From Auanema rhodensis (Eukaryota > Nematoda > Chromadorea > Rhabditida > Rhabditidae), in contig OZ059895.1 in assembly GCA_964057225.1 (NCBI GenBank), positions 11,904,001-11,968,000 of the forward strand: a stretch of 64,000 nt of DNA. Direction: 5' to 3'. Numbering within the stretch: position 1 is the first letter of the stretch; every line of letters starts with the position of its first letter. The notes under the pieces were generated by a model. The model did not search any database, was not told the origin of the DNA, and saw nothing but the letters and a program-made list of their open reading frames with translations. Of this stretch, positions 14,705 through 29,699 are shown one piece after another. The translations under genes and the position numbers were made by a program.

Positions 14705-14823
14705 GCTTACGACCATACCACGTTGAAAGTACGCCATCCCGTCCGATCTGGCAAGTCAAACAACGTTGGGCCCGGTTAGTACTTGGATCGGAGACGGCTT
14801 CTGAATCCCGGGTGCCGTAAGCA
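14705..14823 (+). rRNA. 5S rRNA, class B
   Basis: Class B consensus. First gene of a duplicated 2125-bp block. Confidence 0.82.
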
Positions 14824-16829
14824 TTTCAAATTTTTTTAACGATCATACCACGTTGAAAGTACGCCATGCAGCTGATTTTCAATTTTATCTCTTCCGTAAC
14901 AAAAGTTTTCAATTTTCCAGCAGTTTTACTTAGATAGCTCAACCCAAGGCATTAAAATATCTTCAATCTTATTTCTATATTACAGTTATAAACCAGTAGT
15001 TTATGAACCTTCATCTTAACTTTACTGTTTCTTTCTATTTCCTATTGAAACAAACATTGTTTAAACACTATACAACTGTGAAACCTTTTTTAATTTATTG
15101 TATTTGGATCTCATAAGATTTGATATCATCGAGGGATTTAGATGTTACGTAGAAAATTACATAACTAACATGAAATTGGAAAAAAAACAATAACGAGGAT
15201 AAGTATGTAGATCATTGAATATCAGATATTTTTGCTTACGACCATACCACGTTGAAAGTACGCCATGCAGCTGATTTTCAATTTTATCTCTTCCGTAACA
15301 AAAGTTTTCAATTTTCCAGCAGTTTTACTTAGATAGCTCAACCCAAGGCATTAAAATATCTTCAATCTTATTTCTATATTACAGTTATAAACCAGTAGTT
15401 TATGAACCTCAATCTTAACTTTACTGTTTCTATCTATTTCCTATTAAAACAAACGTTGTTTAAACACTATACAACTGTGAAACCTTTTTTAATTTATTGT
15501 ATTTGGAGCTCATAAGATTCAATATCATCGAGGGATTTAGATGTAACGTGGAAAATTACATAACTAACATGAAATTGGAAAAAAAACAATAACGAGGATA
15601 AGTATGTAAATCATTGAATATCAGATATTTCCGCTTACGACCATACCACGTTGAAAGTACGCCATGCAGCTGATTTTCAATTTTATCTCTTCCGTAACAA
15701 AAGTTTTCAATTTTCCAGCAGTTTTACTTAGATAGCTCAACCCAAGGCATTAAAATATCTTCAATCTTATTTCTATATTACAGTTATAAACCAGTAGTTT
15801 ATGAACCTCAATCTTAACTTTACTGTTTCTATCTATTTCCTATTAAAACAAACGTTGTTTAAACACTATACAACTGTGAAACCTTTTTTAATTTATTGTA
15901 TTTGGAGCTCATAAGATTCAATATCATCGAGGGATTTAGATGTAACGTGGAAAATTACATAACTAACATGAAATTGGAAAAAAAACAATAACGAGGATAA
16001 GTATGTAAATCATTGAATATCAGATATTTCCGCTTACGACCATACCACGTTGAAAGTACGCCATGCAGCTGATTTTCAATTTTATCTCTTCCGTAACAAA
16101 TGTTTTCAATTTTCCAGCAGTTTTACTTAGATAGCTCAACCCAAGGCATTAAAATATCTTCAATCTTATTTCTATATTACAGTTATAAACCAGTAGTTTA
16201 TGAACCTTAATCTTAACTTTACTGTTTCTATCTATTTCCTATTAAAACAAACGTTGTTTATACACTATACAACTGTGAAACCTTTTTTAATTTATTGTAT
16301 TTGGATCTCATAAGAATTGATATCATCGAGGGATTTAGATGTAACGTGGAAAATTACATAACTAACATGAAATTGGAAAAAAAACAATAACGAGGATAAG
16401 TATGTAAATCATTGAATATCAGATATTTCCGCTTACGACCATACCACGTTGAAAGTACGCCATGCAGCTGATTTTCAATTTTATCTCTTCCGTAACAAAT
16501 GTTTTCAATTTTCCAGCAGTTTTACTTAGATAGCTCAACCCAAGGCATTAAAATATCTTCAATCTTATTTCTATATTACAGTTATAAACCAGTAGTTTAT
16601 GAACCTTCATCTTAACTTTACTGTTTCTATCTATTTCCTATTGAAACAAACATTGTTTAAACACTATACAACTGTGAAACCTTTTTTAATTTATTGTATT
16701 TGGATCTCATAAGATTTGATATCATCGAGGGATTTAGATGTTACGTAGAAAATTACATAACTAACATGAAATTGGAAAAAAAACAATAACGAGGATAAGT
16801 ATGTAGATCATTGAATATCAGATATTTTC

Positions 16830-16948
16830 GCTTACGACCATACCACGTTGAAAGTACGCCATCCCGTCCGATCTGGCAAGTCAAACAACGTTGGGCCCGG
16901 TTAGTACTTGGATCGGAGACGGCTTCTGAATCCCGGGTGCCGTAAGCA
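16830..16948 (+). rRNA. 5S rRNA, class B
   Basis: Class B consensus. First gene of the second 2125-bp block, which carries the same private spacer variants as the first. Confidence 0.82.
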
Positions 16949-19900
16949 TTTCAAATTTTTTTAACGATCATACCACGTTGAAAGTACGCCATGCAGCTGA
17001 TTTTCAATTTTATCTCTTCCGTAACAAAAGTTTTCAATTTTCCAGCAGTTTTACTTAGATAGCTCAACCCAAGGCATTAAAATATCTTCAATCTTATTTC
17101 TATATTACAGTTATAAACCAGTAGTTTATGAACCTTCATCTTAACTTTACTGTTTCTTTCTATTTCCTATTGAAACAAACATTGTTTAAACACTATACAA
17201 CTGTGAAACCTTTTTTAATTTATTGTATTTGGATCTCATAAGATTTGATATCATCGAGGGATTTAGATGTTACGTAGAAAATTACATAACTAACATGAAA
17301 TTGGAAAAAAAACAATAACGAGGATAAGTATGTAGATCATTGAATATCAGATATTTTTGCTTACGACCATACCACGTTGAAAGTACGCCATGCAGCTGAT
17401 TTTCAATTTTATCTCTTCCGTAACAAAAGTTTTCAATTTTCCAGCAGTTTTACTTAGATAGCTCAACCCAAGGCATTAAAATATCTTCAATCTTATTTCT
17501 ATATTACAGTTATAAACCAGTAGTTTATGAACCTCAATCTTAACTTTACTGTTTCTATCTATTTCCTATTAAAACAAACGTTGTTTAAACACTATACAAC
17601 TGTGAAACCTTTTTTAATTTATTGTATTTGGAGCTCATAAGATTCAATATCATCGAGGGATTTAGATGTAACGTGGAAAATTACATAACTAACATGAAAT
17701 TGGAAAAAAAACAATAACGAGGATAAGTATGTAAATCATTGAATATCAGATATTTCCGCTTACGACCATACCACGTTGAAAGTACGCCATGCAGCTGATT
17801 TTCAATTTTATCTCTTCCGTAACAAAAGTTTTCAATTTTCCAGCAGTTTTACTTAGATAGCTCAACCCAAGGCATTAAAATATCTTCAATCTTATTTCTA
17901 TATTACAGTTATAAACCAGTAGTTTATGAACCTCAATCTTAACTTTACTGTTTCTATCTATTTCCTATTAAAACAAACGTTGTTTAAACACTATACAACT
18001 GTGAAACCTTTTTTAATTTATTGTATTTGGAGCTCATAAGATTCAATATCATCGAGGGATTTAGATGTAACGTGGAAAATTACATAACTAACATGAAATT
18101 GGAAAAAAAACAATAACGAGGATAAGTATGTAAATCATTGAATATCAGATATTTCCGCTTACGACCATACCACGTTGAAAGTACGCCATGCAGCTGATTT
18201 TCAATTTTATCTCTTCCGTAACAAATGTTTTCAATTTTCCAGCAGTTTTACTTAGATAGCTCAACCCAAGGCATTAAAATATCTTCAATCTTATTTCTAT
18301 ATTACAGTTATAAACCAGTAGTTTATGAACCTTAATCTTAACTTTACTGTTTCTATCTATTTCCTATTAAAACAAACGTTGTTTATACACTATACAACTG
18401 TGAAACCTTTTTTAATTTATTGTATTTGGATCTCATAAGAATTGATATCATCGAGGGATTTAGATGTAACGTGGAAAATTACATAACTAACATGAAATTG
18501 GAAAAAAAACAATAACGAGGATAAGTATGTAAATCATTGAATATCAGATATTTCCGCTTACGACCATACCACGTTGAAAGTACGCCATGCAGCTGATTTT
18601 CAATTTTATCTCTTCCGTAACAAATGTTTTCAATTTTCCAGCAGTTTTACTTAGATAGCTCAACCCAAGGCATTAAAATATCTTCAATCTTATTTCTATA
18701 TTACAGTTATAAACCAGTAGTTTATGAACCTTCATCTTAACTTTACTGTTTCTATCTATTTCCTATTAAAACAAACGTTGTTTAAACACTATACAACTGT
18801 GAAACCTTTTTTAATTTATTGTATTTGGAGCTCATAAGATTCAATATCATTGAGGGATTTAGATGTAACGTGGAAAATTACATAACTAACATGAAATTGG
18901 AAAAAAAACAATAACGAGGATAAGTATGTAAATCATTGAATATCAGATATTTCCGCTTACGACCATACCACGTTGAAAGTACGCCATGCAGCTGATTTTC
19001 AATTTTATCTCTTCCGTAACAAATGTTTTCAATTTTCCAGCAGTTTTACTTAGATAGCTCAACCCAAGGCATTAAAATATCTTCAATCTTATTTCTATAT
19101 TACAGTTATAAACCAGTAGTTTATTAACCTTAATCTTAACTTTACTGTTTCTATCTATTTCCTATTAAAACAAACGTTGTTTAAACACTATACAACTGTG
19201 AAACCTTTTTTAATTTATTGTATTTGGAGCTCATAAGATTCAATATCATCGAGGGATTTAGATGTAACGTGGAAAATTACATAACTAACATGAAATTGGA
19301 AAAAAAACAATAACGAGGATAAGTATGTAAATCATTGAATATCAGATATTTCCGCTTACGACCATACCACGTTGAAAGTACGCCATGCAGCTGATTTTCA
19401 ATTTTATCTCTTCCGTAACAAAAGTTTTCAATTTTCCAGCAGTTTTACTTAGATAGCTCAACCCAAGGCATTAAAATATCTTCAATCTTATTTCTATATT
19501 ACAGTTATAAACCAGTAGTTTATGAACCTCAATCTTAACTTTACTGTTTCTATCTATTTCCTATTAAAACAAACGTTGTTTAAACACTATACAACTGTGA
19601 AACCTTTTTTAATTTATTGTATTTGGAGCTCATAAGATTCAATATCATCGAGGGATTTAGATGTAACGTGGAAAATTACATAACTAACATGAAATTGGAA
19701 AAAAAACAATAACGAGGATAAGTATGTAAATCATTGAATATCAGATATTTCCGCTTACGACCATACCACGTTGAAAGTACGCCATGCAGCTGATTTTCAA
19801 TTTTATCTCTTCCGTAACAAATGTTTTCAATTTTCCAGCAGTTTTACTTAGATAGCTCAACCCAAGGCATTAAAATATCTTCAATCTTATTTCTATATTA

Positions 19901-20949
19901 CAGTTATAAACCAGTAGTTTATGAACCTTAATCTTAACTTTACTGTTTCTATCTATTTCCTATTAAAACAAACGTTGTTTAAACACTATACAACTGTGAA
20001 ACCTTTTTTAATTTATTGTATTTGGAGCTCATAAGATTCAATATCATCGAGGGATTTAGATGTAACGTGGAAAATTACATAACTAACATGAAATTGGAAA
20101 AAAAACAATAACGAGGATAAGTATGTAAATCATTGAATATCAGATATTTCCGCTTACGACCATACCACGTTGAAAGTACGCCATGCAGCTGATTTTCAAT
20201 TTTATCTCTTCCGTAACAAATGTTTTCAATTTTCCAGCAGTTTTACTTAGATAGCTCAACCCAAGGCATTAAAATATCTTCAATCTTATTTCTATATTAC
20301 AGTTATAAACCAGTAGTTTATGAACCTCAATCTTAACTTTACTGTTTCTATCTATTTCCTATTAAAACAAACGTTGTTTAAACACTATACAACTGTGAAA
20401 CCTTTTTTAATTTATTGTATTTGGAGCTCATAAGATTCAATATCATCGAGGGATTTAGATGTAACGTGGAAAATTACATAACTAACATGAAATTGGAAAA
20501 AAAACAATAACGAGGATAAGTATGTAAATCATTGAATATCAGATATTTCCGCTTACGACCATACCACGTTGAAAGTACGCCATGCAGCTGATTTTCAATT
20601 TTATCTCTTCCGTAACAAATGTTTTCAATTTTCCAGCAGTTTTACTTAGATAGCTCAACCCAAGGCATTAAAATATCTTCAATCTTATTTCTATATTACA
20701 GTTATAAACCAGTAGTTTATGAACCTTAATCTTAACTTTACTGTTTCTATCTATTTCCTATTAAAACAAACGTTGTTTAAACACTATACAACTGTGAAAC
20801 CTTTTTTAATTTATTGTATTTGGAGCTCATAAGATTCAATATTATCGAGGGATTTAGATGTAACGTGGAAAATTACATAACTAACATGAAATTGGAAAAA
20901 AAACAATAACGAGGATAAGTATGTAGATCATTGAATATCAGATATTTTC

Positions 20950-21068
20950 GCTTACGACCATACCACGTTGAAAGTACGCCATCCCGTCCGATCTGGCAAG
21001 TCAAACAACGTTGGGCCCGGTTAGTACTTGGATCGGAGACGGCTTCTGAATCCCGGGTGCCGTAAGCA
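20950..21068 (+). rRNA. 5S rRNA, class B
   Basis: Class B consensus, preceded by nine truncated units. The upstream spacer is of the GGAGCTC type. The following head copy has CATATCACG. Confidence 0.82.
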
Positions 21069-21878
21069 TTTCAAATTTTTTTAACGATCATATCACGTTG
21101 AAAGTACGCCATGCAGCTGATTTTCAATTTTATCTCTTCCGTAACAAATGTTTTCAATTTTCCAGCAGTTTTACTTAGATAGCTCAACCCAAGGCATTAA
21201 AATATCTTCAATCTTATTTCTATATTACAGTTATAAACCAGTAGTTTATGAACCTTAATCTTAACTTTACTGTTTCTATCTATTTCCTATTAAAACAAAC
21301 GTTGTTTAAACACTATACAACTGTGAAACCTTTTTTAATTTATTGTATTTGGAGCTCATAAGATTCAATATTATCGAGGGATTTAGATGTAACGTGGAAA
21401 ATTACATAACTAACATGAAATTGGAAAAAAAAACAATAACGAGGATAAATATGTAAATCATTGAATATCAGATATTTCCGCTTACGACCATACCACGTTG
21501 AAAGTACGCCATGCAGCTGATTTTCAATTTTATCTCTTCCGTAACAAAAGTTTTCAATTTTCCAGCAGTTTTACTTAGATAGCTCAACCCAAGGCATTAA
21601 AATATCTTCAATCTTATTTCTATATTACAGTTATAAACCAGTAGTTTATGAACCTTCATCTTAACTTTACTGTTTCTATCTATTTCCTATTGAAACAAAC
21701 ATTGTTTAAACACTATACAACTGTGAAACCTTTTTTAATTTATTGTATTTGGATCTCATAAGATTTGATATCATCGAGGGATTTAGATGTTACGTAGAAA
21801 ATTACATAACTAACATGAAATTGGAAAAAAAACAATAACGAGGATAAGTATGTAGATCATTGAATATCAGATATTTTC

Positions 21879-21997
21879 GCTTACGACCATACCACGTTGA
21901 AAGTACGCCATCCCGTCCGATCTGGCAAGTCAAACAACGTTGGGCCCGGTTAGTACTTGGATCGGAGACGGCTTCTGAATCCCGGGTGCCGTAAGCA
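21879..21997 (+). rRNA. 5S rRNA, class B
   Basis: Class B consensus, one truncated unit after the gene at 20950. Confidence 0.82.
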
Positions 21998-22850
21998 TTT
22001 CAAATTTTTTTAACGATCATACCACGTTGAAAGTACGCCATGCAGCTGATTTTCAATTTTATCTCTTCCGTAACAAAAGTTTTCAATTTTCCAGCAGTTT
22101 TACTTAGATAGCTCAACCCAAGGCATTAAAATATCTTCAATCTTATTTCTATATTACAGTTATAAACCAGTAGTTTATGAACCTTCATCTTAACTTTACT
22201 GTTTCTTTCTATTTCCTATTGAAACAAACATTGTTTAAACACTATACAACTGTGAAACCTTTTTTAATTTATTGTATTTGGATCTCATAAGATTTGATAT
22301 CATCGAGGGATTTAGATGTTACGTAGAAAATTACATAACTAACATGAAATTGGAAAAAAAACAATAACGAGGATAAGTATGTAAATCATTGAATATCAGA
22401 TATTTCCGCTTACGACCATACCACGTTGAAAGTACGCCGTGCAGCTGATTTTCAATTTTATCTCTTCCGTAACAAAAGTTTTCAATTTTCCAGCAGTTTT
22501 ACTTAGATAGCTCAACCCAAGGCATTAAAATATCTTCAATCTTATTTCTATATTACAGTTATAAACCAGTAGTTTATGAACCTCAATCTTAACTTTACTG
22601 TTTCTATCTATTTCCTATTAAAACAAACGTTGTTTAAACACTATACAACTGTGAAACCTTTTTTAATTTATTGTATTTGGAGCTCATAAGATTCAATATC
22701 ATCGAGGGATTTAGATGTAACGTGGAAAATTACATAACTAACATGAAATTGGAAAAAAAACAATAACGAGGATAAGTATGTAAATCATTGAATATCAGAT
22801 ATTTCCGCTTACGACCATACCACGTTGAAAGTACGCCATGCAGCTGATTT

Positions 22851-22930
22851 CCAATTTTATCTCTTCTGTAACAAATGTTTCCGATCGTCAAGTAGTTTTA
22901 CTTAGATAGCGCGACCCCCGGCAGAAAATT
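22851..22930 (+). repeat. divergent patch inside one spacer
   Basis: About 15 substitutions in 80 bp against the otherwise homogeneous spacer (for example CCGATCGTCAAGTAG and GCGCGACCCCCGGCAG). The sequence on both sides is ordinary. Aligned length is unchanged, so it is a substitution patch rather than an insertion. Confidence 0.85.
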
Positions 22931-24402
22931 ATCTTCAATCTTATTTCTATATTACAGTTATAAACCAGTAGTTTATGAACCTTCATCTTAACTTTACTGT
23001 TTCTTTCTATTTCCTATTGAAACAAACATTGTTTAAACACTATACAACTGTGAAACCTTTTTTAATTTATTGTATTTGGATCTCATAAGATTTGATATCA
23101 TCGAGGGATTTAGATGTTACGTAGAAAATTACATAACTAACATGAAATTGGAAAAAAAACAATAACGAGGATAAGTATGTAAATCATTGAATATCAGATA
23201 TTTCCGCTTACGACCATACCACGTTGAAAGTACGCCGTGCAGCTGATTTTCAATTTTATCTCTTCCGTAACAAAAGTTTTCAATTTTCCAGCAGTTTTAC
23301 TTAGATAGCTCAACCCAAGGCATTAAAATATCTTCAATCTTATTTCTATATTACAGTTATAAACCAGTAGTTTATGAACCTCAATCTTAACTTTACTGTT
23401 TCTATCTATTTCCTATTAAAACAAACGTTGTTTAAACACTATACAACTGTGAAACCTTTTTTAATTTATTGTATTTGGAGCTCATAAGATTCAATATCAT
23501 CGAGGGATTTAGATGTAACGTGGAAAATTACATAACTAACATGAAATTGGAAAAAAAACAATAACGAGGATAAGTATGTAAATCATTGAATATCAGATAT
23601 TTCCGCTTACGACCATACCACGTTGAAAGTACGCCATGCAGCTGATTTTCAATTTTATCTCTTCCGTAACAAATGTTTTCAATTTTCCAGCAGTTTTACT
23701 TAGATAGCTCAACCCAAGGCATTAAAATATCTTCAATCTTATTTCTATATTACAGTTATAAACCAGTAGTTTATGAACCTTAATCTTAACTTTACTGTTT
23801 CTATCTATTTCCTATTAAAACAAACGTTGGTTAAACACTATACAACTGTGAAACCTTTTTTAATTTATTGTATTTGGAGCTCATAAGATTCAATATTATC
23901 GAGGGATTTAGATGTAACGTGGAAAATTACATAACTAACATGAAATTGGAAAAAAAACAATAACGAGGATAAATATGTAAATCATTGAATATCAGATATT
24001 TCCGCTTACGACCATACCACGTTGAAAGTACGCCATGCAGCTGATTTTCAATTTTATCTCTTTCGTAACAAAAGTTTTCAATTTTCCAGCAGTTTTACTT
24101 AGATAGCTCAACCCAAGGCATTAAAATATCTTCAATCTTATTTCTATATTACAGTTATAAACCAGTAGTTTATGAACCTTCATCTTAACTTTACTGTTTC
24201 TATCTATTTCCTATTGAAACAAACATTGTTTAAACACTATACAACTGTGAAACCTTTTTTAATTTATTGTATTTGGATCTCATAAGATTTGATATCATCG
24301 AGGGATTTAGATGTTACGTAGAAAATTACATAACTAACATGAAATTGGAAAAAAAACAATAACGAGGATAAGTATGTAGATCATTGAATATCAGATATTT
24401 TC

Positions 24403-24521
24403 GCTTACGACCATACCACGTTGAAAGTACGCCATCCCGTCCGATCTGGCAAGTCAAACAACGTTGGGCCCGGTTAGTACTTGGATCGGAGACGGCTTCT
24501 GAATCCCGGGTGCCGTAAGCA
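24403..24521 (+). rRNA. 5S rRNA, class B
   Basis: Class B consensus. The next spacers share the TTTCTTTCTATT and ATATTTTTGC variants with those after 14823 and 16948, so this is a third relative of the 2125-bp block. Confidence 0.82.
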
Positions 24522-25729
24522 TTTCAAATTTTTTTAACGATCATACCACGTTGAAAGTACGCCATGCAGCTGATTTTCAATTTTATCTCTTCCGTAACAA
24601 AAGTTTTCAATTTTCCAGCAGTTTTACTTAGATAGCTCAACCCAAGGCATTAAAATATCTTCAATCTTATTTCTATATTACAGTTATAAACCAGTAGTTT
24701 ATGAACCTTCATCTTAACTTTACTGTTTCTTTCTATTTCCTATTGAAACAAACATTGTTTAAACACTATACAACTGTGAAACCTTTTTTAATTTATTGTA
24801 TTTGGATCTCATAAGATTTGATATCATCGAGGGATTTAGATGTTACGTAGAAAATTACATAACTAACATGAAATTGGAAAAAAAACAATAACGAGGATAA
24901 GTATGTAGATCATTGAATATCAGATATTTTTGCTTACGACCATACCACGTTGAAAGTACGCCATGCAGCTGATTTTCAATTTTATCTCTTCCGTAACAAA
25001 AGTTTTCAATTTTCCAGCAGTTTTACTTAGATAGCTCAACCCAAGGCATTAAAATATCTTCAATCTTATTTCTATATTACAGTTATAAACCAGTAGTTTA
25101 TGAACCTCAATCTTAACTTTACTGTTTCTATCTACTTCCTATTAAAACAAACGTTGTTTAAACACTATACAACTGTGAAACCTTTTTTAATTTATTGTAT
25201 TTGGAGCTCATAAGATTCAATATCATCGAGGGATTTAGATGTAACGTGGAAAATTACATAACTAACATGAAATTGGAAAAAAAACAATAACGAGGATAAG
25301 TATGTAAATCATTGAATATCAGATATTTCCGCTTACGACCATACCACGTTGAAAGTACGCCATGCAGCTGATTTTCAATTTTATCTCTTCCGTAACAAAT
25401 GTTTTCAATTTTCCAGCAGTTTTACTTAGATAGCTCAACCCAAGGCATTAAAATATCTTCAATCTTATTTCTATATTACAGTTATAAACCAGTAGTTTAT
25501 GAACCTTCATCTTAACTTTACTGTTTCTATCTATTTCCTATTGAAACAAACATTGTTTAAACACTATACAACTGTGAAACCTTTTTTAATTTATTGTATT
25601 TGGATCTCATAAGATTTGATATCATCGAGGGATTTAGATGTTACGTAGAAAATTACATAACTAACATGAAATTGGAAAAAAAACAATAACGAGGATAAGT
25701 ATGTAGATCATTGAATATCAGATATTTTC

Positions 25730-25848
25730 GCTTACGACCATACCACGTTGAAAGTACGCCATCCCGTCCGATCTGGCAAGTCAAACAACGTTGGGCCCGG
25801 TTAGTACTTGGATCGGAGACGGCTTCTGAATCCCGGGTGCCGTAAGCA
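25730..25848 (+). rRNA. 5S rRNA, class B
   Basis: Class B consensus. It precedes the first spacer of the GAAACGAAC type, which becomes frequent further right. Confidence 0.82.
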
Positions 25849-26656
25849 TTTCAAATTTTTTTAACGATCATACCACGTTGAAAGTACGCCATGCAGCTGA
25901 TTTTCAATTTTATCTCTTCCGTAACAAAAGTTTTCAATTTTCCAGCAGTTTTACTTAGATAGCTCAACCCAAGGCATTAAAATATCTTCAATCTTATTTC
26001 TATATTACAGTTATAAACCAGTAGTTTATGAACCTTCATCTTAACTTTACTGTTTCTATCTATTTCCTATTGAAACGAACATTGTTTAAACACTATACAA
26101 CTGTGAAACCTTTTTTAATTTATTGTATTTGGATCTCATAAGATTTGATATCATCGAGGGATTTAGATGTTACGTAGAAAATTACATAACTAACATGAAA
26201 TTGGAAAAAAAACAATAACGAGGATAAGTATGTAGATCATTGAATATCAGATATTTTCGCTTACGACCATACCACGTTGAAAGTACGCCATGCAGCTGAT
26301 TTTCAATTTTATCTCTTCCGTAACAAAAGTTTTCAATTTTCCAGCAGTTTTACTTAGATAGCTCAACCCAAGGCATTAAAATATCTTCAATCTTATTTCT
26401 ATATTACAGTTATAAACCAGTAGTTTATGAACCTTAATCTTAACTTTACTGTTTTATCTATTTCCTATTAAAACAAACGTTGTTTAAACACTATACAACT
26501 GTGAAACCTTTTTTAATTTATTGTATTTGGAGCTCATAAGATTCAATATCATCGAGGGATTTAGATGTAACGTGGAAAATTACATAACTAACATGAAATT
26601 GGAAAAAAAACAATAACGAGGATAAGTATGTAAATCATTGAATATCAGATATTTCC

Positions 26657-26775
26657 GCTTACGACCATACCACGTTGAAAGTACGCCATCCCGTCCGATC
26701 TGGCAAGTCAAACAACGTTGGGCCCGGTTGGTACTTGGATCGGAGACGGCTTCTGAATCCCGGGTGCCGTAAGCA
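26657..26775 (+). rRNA. 5S rRNA, class B
   Basis: Class B with an extra A74G (GGTTGGTAC) near the intermediate element of the internal promoter. It is one of only three full genes preceded by ATTTCCG rather than ATTTTCG. Confidence 0.8.
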
Positions 26776-29580
26776 TTTCAAATTTTTTTAACGATCATAC
26801 CACGTTGAAAGTACGCCATGCAGCTGATTTTCAATTTTATCTCTTCCGTAACAAAAGTTTTCAATTTTCCAGCAGTTTTACTTAGATAGCTCAACCCAAG
26901 GCATTAAAATATCTTCAATCTTATTCCTATATTACAGTTATAAACCAGTAGTTTATGAACCTTAATCTTAACTTTACTGTTTCTATCTATTTCCTATTAA
27001 AACAAACGTTGTTTAAACACTATACAACTGTGAAACCTTTTTTAATTTATTGTATTTGGAGCTCATAAGATTCAATATTATCGAGGGATTTAGATGTAAC
27101 GTGGAAAATTACATAACTAACATGAAATTGGAAAAAAAAATAATAACGAGGATAAATATGTAAATCATTGAATATCAGATATTTCCGCTTACGACCATAC
27201 CACGTTGAAAGTACGCCATGCAGCTGATTTTCAATTTTATCTCTTCCGTAACAAAAGTTTTCAATTTTCCAGCAGTTTTACTTAGATAGCTCAACCCAAG
27301 GCATTAAAATATCTTCAATCTTATTTCTATATTACAGTTATAAACCAGTAGTTTATGAACCTTCATCTTAACTTTACTGTTTCTATCTATTTCCTATTGA
27401 AACGAACATTGTTTAAACACTATACAACTGTGAAACCTTTTTTAATTTATTGTATTTGGATCTCATAAGATTTGATATCATCGAGGGATTTAGATGTTAC
27501 GTAGAAAATTACATAACTAACATGAAATTGGAAAAAAAACAATAACGAGGATAAGTATGTTGATCATTGAATATCAGATATTTTCGCTTACGACCATACC
27601 ACGTTGAAAGTACGCCATGCAGCTGATTTTCAATTTTATCTCTTCCGTAACAAAAGTTTTCAATTTTCCAGCAGTTTTACTAAGATAGCTCAACCCAAGG
27701 CATTAAAATATCTTCAATCTTATTTCTATATTACAGTTATAAACCAGTAGTTTATGAACCTTAATCTTAACTTTACTGTTTCTATCTATTTCCTATAAAA
27801 ACAAACGTTGTTTAAACACTATACAACTGTGAAACCTTTTTCAATTTATTGTATTTGGAGCTCATAAGATTCAATATCATCGAGGGATTTAGATGTAACG
27901 TGGAAAATTACATAACTAACATGAAATTGGAAAAAAAACAATAACGAGGATAAGTATGTAAATCATTGAATATCAGATATTTCCGCTTACGACCATACCA
28001 CGTTGAAAGTACGCCATGCAGCTGATTTTCAATTTTATCTCTTCCGTAACAAATGTTTTCAATTTTCCAGCAGTTTTACTTAGATAGCTCAACCCAAGGC
28101 ATCAAAATATCTTCAATCTTATTTCTTTATTACAGTTATAAACCAGTAGTTTATGAACCTTCATCTTAACTTTACTGTTTCTATCTATTTCCTATTGAAA
28201 CAAACATTGTTTAAACACTATACAACTGTGAAACCTTTTTTAATTTATTGTATTTGGATCTCATAAGATTTGATATCATCGAGGGATTTAGATGTAACGT
28301 GGAAAATTACATAACTAACATGAAATTGGAAAAAAAACAATAACGAGGATAAATATGTAAATCATTGAATATCAGATATTTCCGCTTACGACCATACCAC
28401 GTTGAAAGTACGCCATGCAGCTGATTTTCAATTTTATCTCTTCCGTAACAAAAGTTTTCAATTTTCCAGCAGTTTTACTTAGATAGCTCAACCCAAGGCA
28501 TTAAAATATCTTCAATCTTATTTCTATATTACAGTTATAAACCAGTAGTTTATGAACCTTCATCTTAACTTTACTGTTTCTATCTATTTCCTATTGAAAC
28601 GAACATTGTTTAAACACTATACAACTGTGAAACCTTTTTTAATTTATTGTATTTGGATCTCATAAGATTTGATATCATCGAGGGATTTAGATGTTACGTA
28701 GAAAATTACATAACTAACATGAAATTGGAAAAAAAACAATAACGAGGATAAGTATGTTGATCATTGAATATCAGATATTTTCGCTTACGACCATACCACG
28801 TTGAAAGTACGCCATGCAGCTGATTTTCAATTTTATCTCTTCCGTAACAAAAGTTTTCAATTTTCCAGCAGTTTTACTAAGATAGCTCAACCCAAGGCAT
28901 TAAAATATCTTCAATCTTATTTCTATATTACAGTTATAAACCAGTAGTTTATGAACCTTAATCTTAACTTTACTGTTTCTATCTATTTCCTATAAAAACA
29001 AACGTTGTTTAAACACTATACAACTGTGAAACCTTTTTCAATTTATTGTATTTGGAGCTCATAAGATTCAATATCATCGAGGGATTTAGATGTAACGTGG
29101 AAAATTACATAACTAACATGAAATTGGAAAAAAAACAATAACGAGGATAAGTATGTAAATCATTGAATATCAGATATTTCCGCTTACGACCATACCACGT
29201 TGAAAGTACGCCATGCAGCTGATTTTCAATTTTATCTCTTCCGTAACAAATGTTTTCAATTTTCCAGCAGTTTTACTTAGATAGCTCAACCCAAGGCATC
29301 AAAATATCTTCAATCTTATTTCTTTATTACAGTTATAAACCAGTAGTTTATGAACCTTCATCTTAACTTTACTGTTTCTATCTATTTCCTATTGAAACAA
29401 ACATTGTTTAAACACTATACAACTGTGAAACCTTTTTTAATTTATTGTATTTGGATCTCATAAGATTTGATATCATCGAGGGATTTAGATGTAACGTGGA
29501 AAATTACATAACTAACATGAAATTGGAAAAAAAACAATAACGAGGATAAATATGTAAATCATTGAAAATCAGATATTTTC

Positions 29581-29699
29581 GCTTACGACCATACCACGTT
29601 GAAAGAACGCCATCCCGTCCGATCTGGCAAGTCAAGCAACGTTGGGCCCGGTTAGTACTTAGATCGGAGACGGCTTGGGAATCCCGGGTGCCGTAAGCT
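29581..29699 (+). rRNA. 5S rRNA, class A variant
   Basis: First class A gene from the left (AAGCAACG, CTTGGGAA, ends AAGCT). It has T26A and G81A, both shared with the next gene at 30908. Confidence 0.88.

Larger units (their letters stand above)
14705..18740 (+). repeat. higher-order repeat, 2125-bp period, two copies
   Basis: The blocks from 14705 and 16830 share private variants at a constant 2125-bp offset. Examples are GTTTATACAC (16257 and 18382), ATATTTTTGC before a truncated head (15230 and 17355) and the TTTCTTTCTATT spacer. The copies diverge near 18.7 kb. A related but shorter block starts at 24403. Confidence 0.85.
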
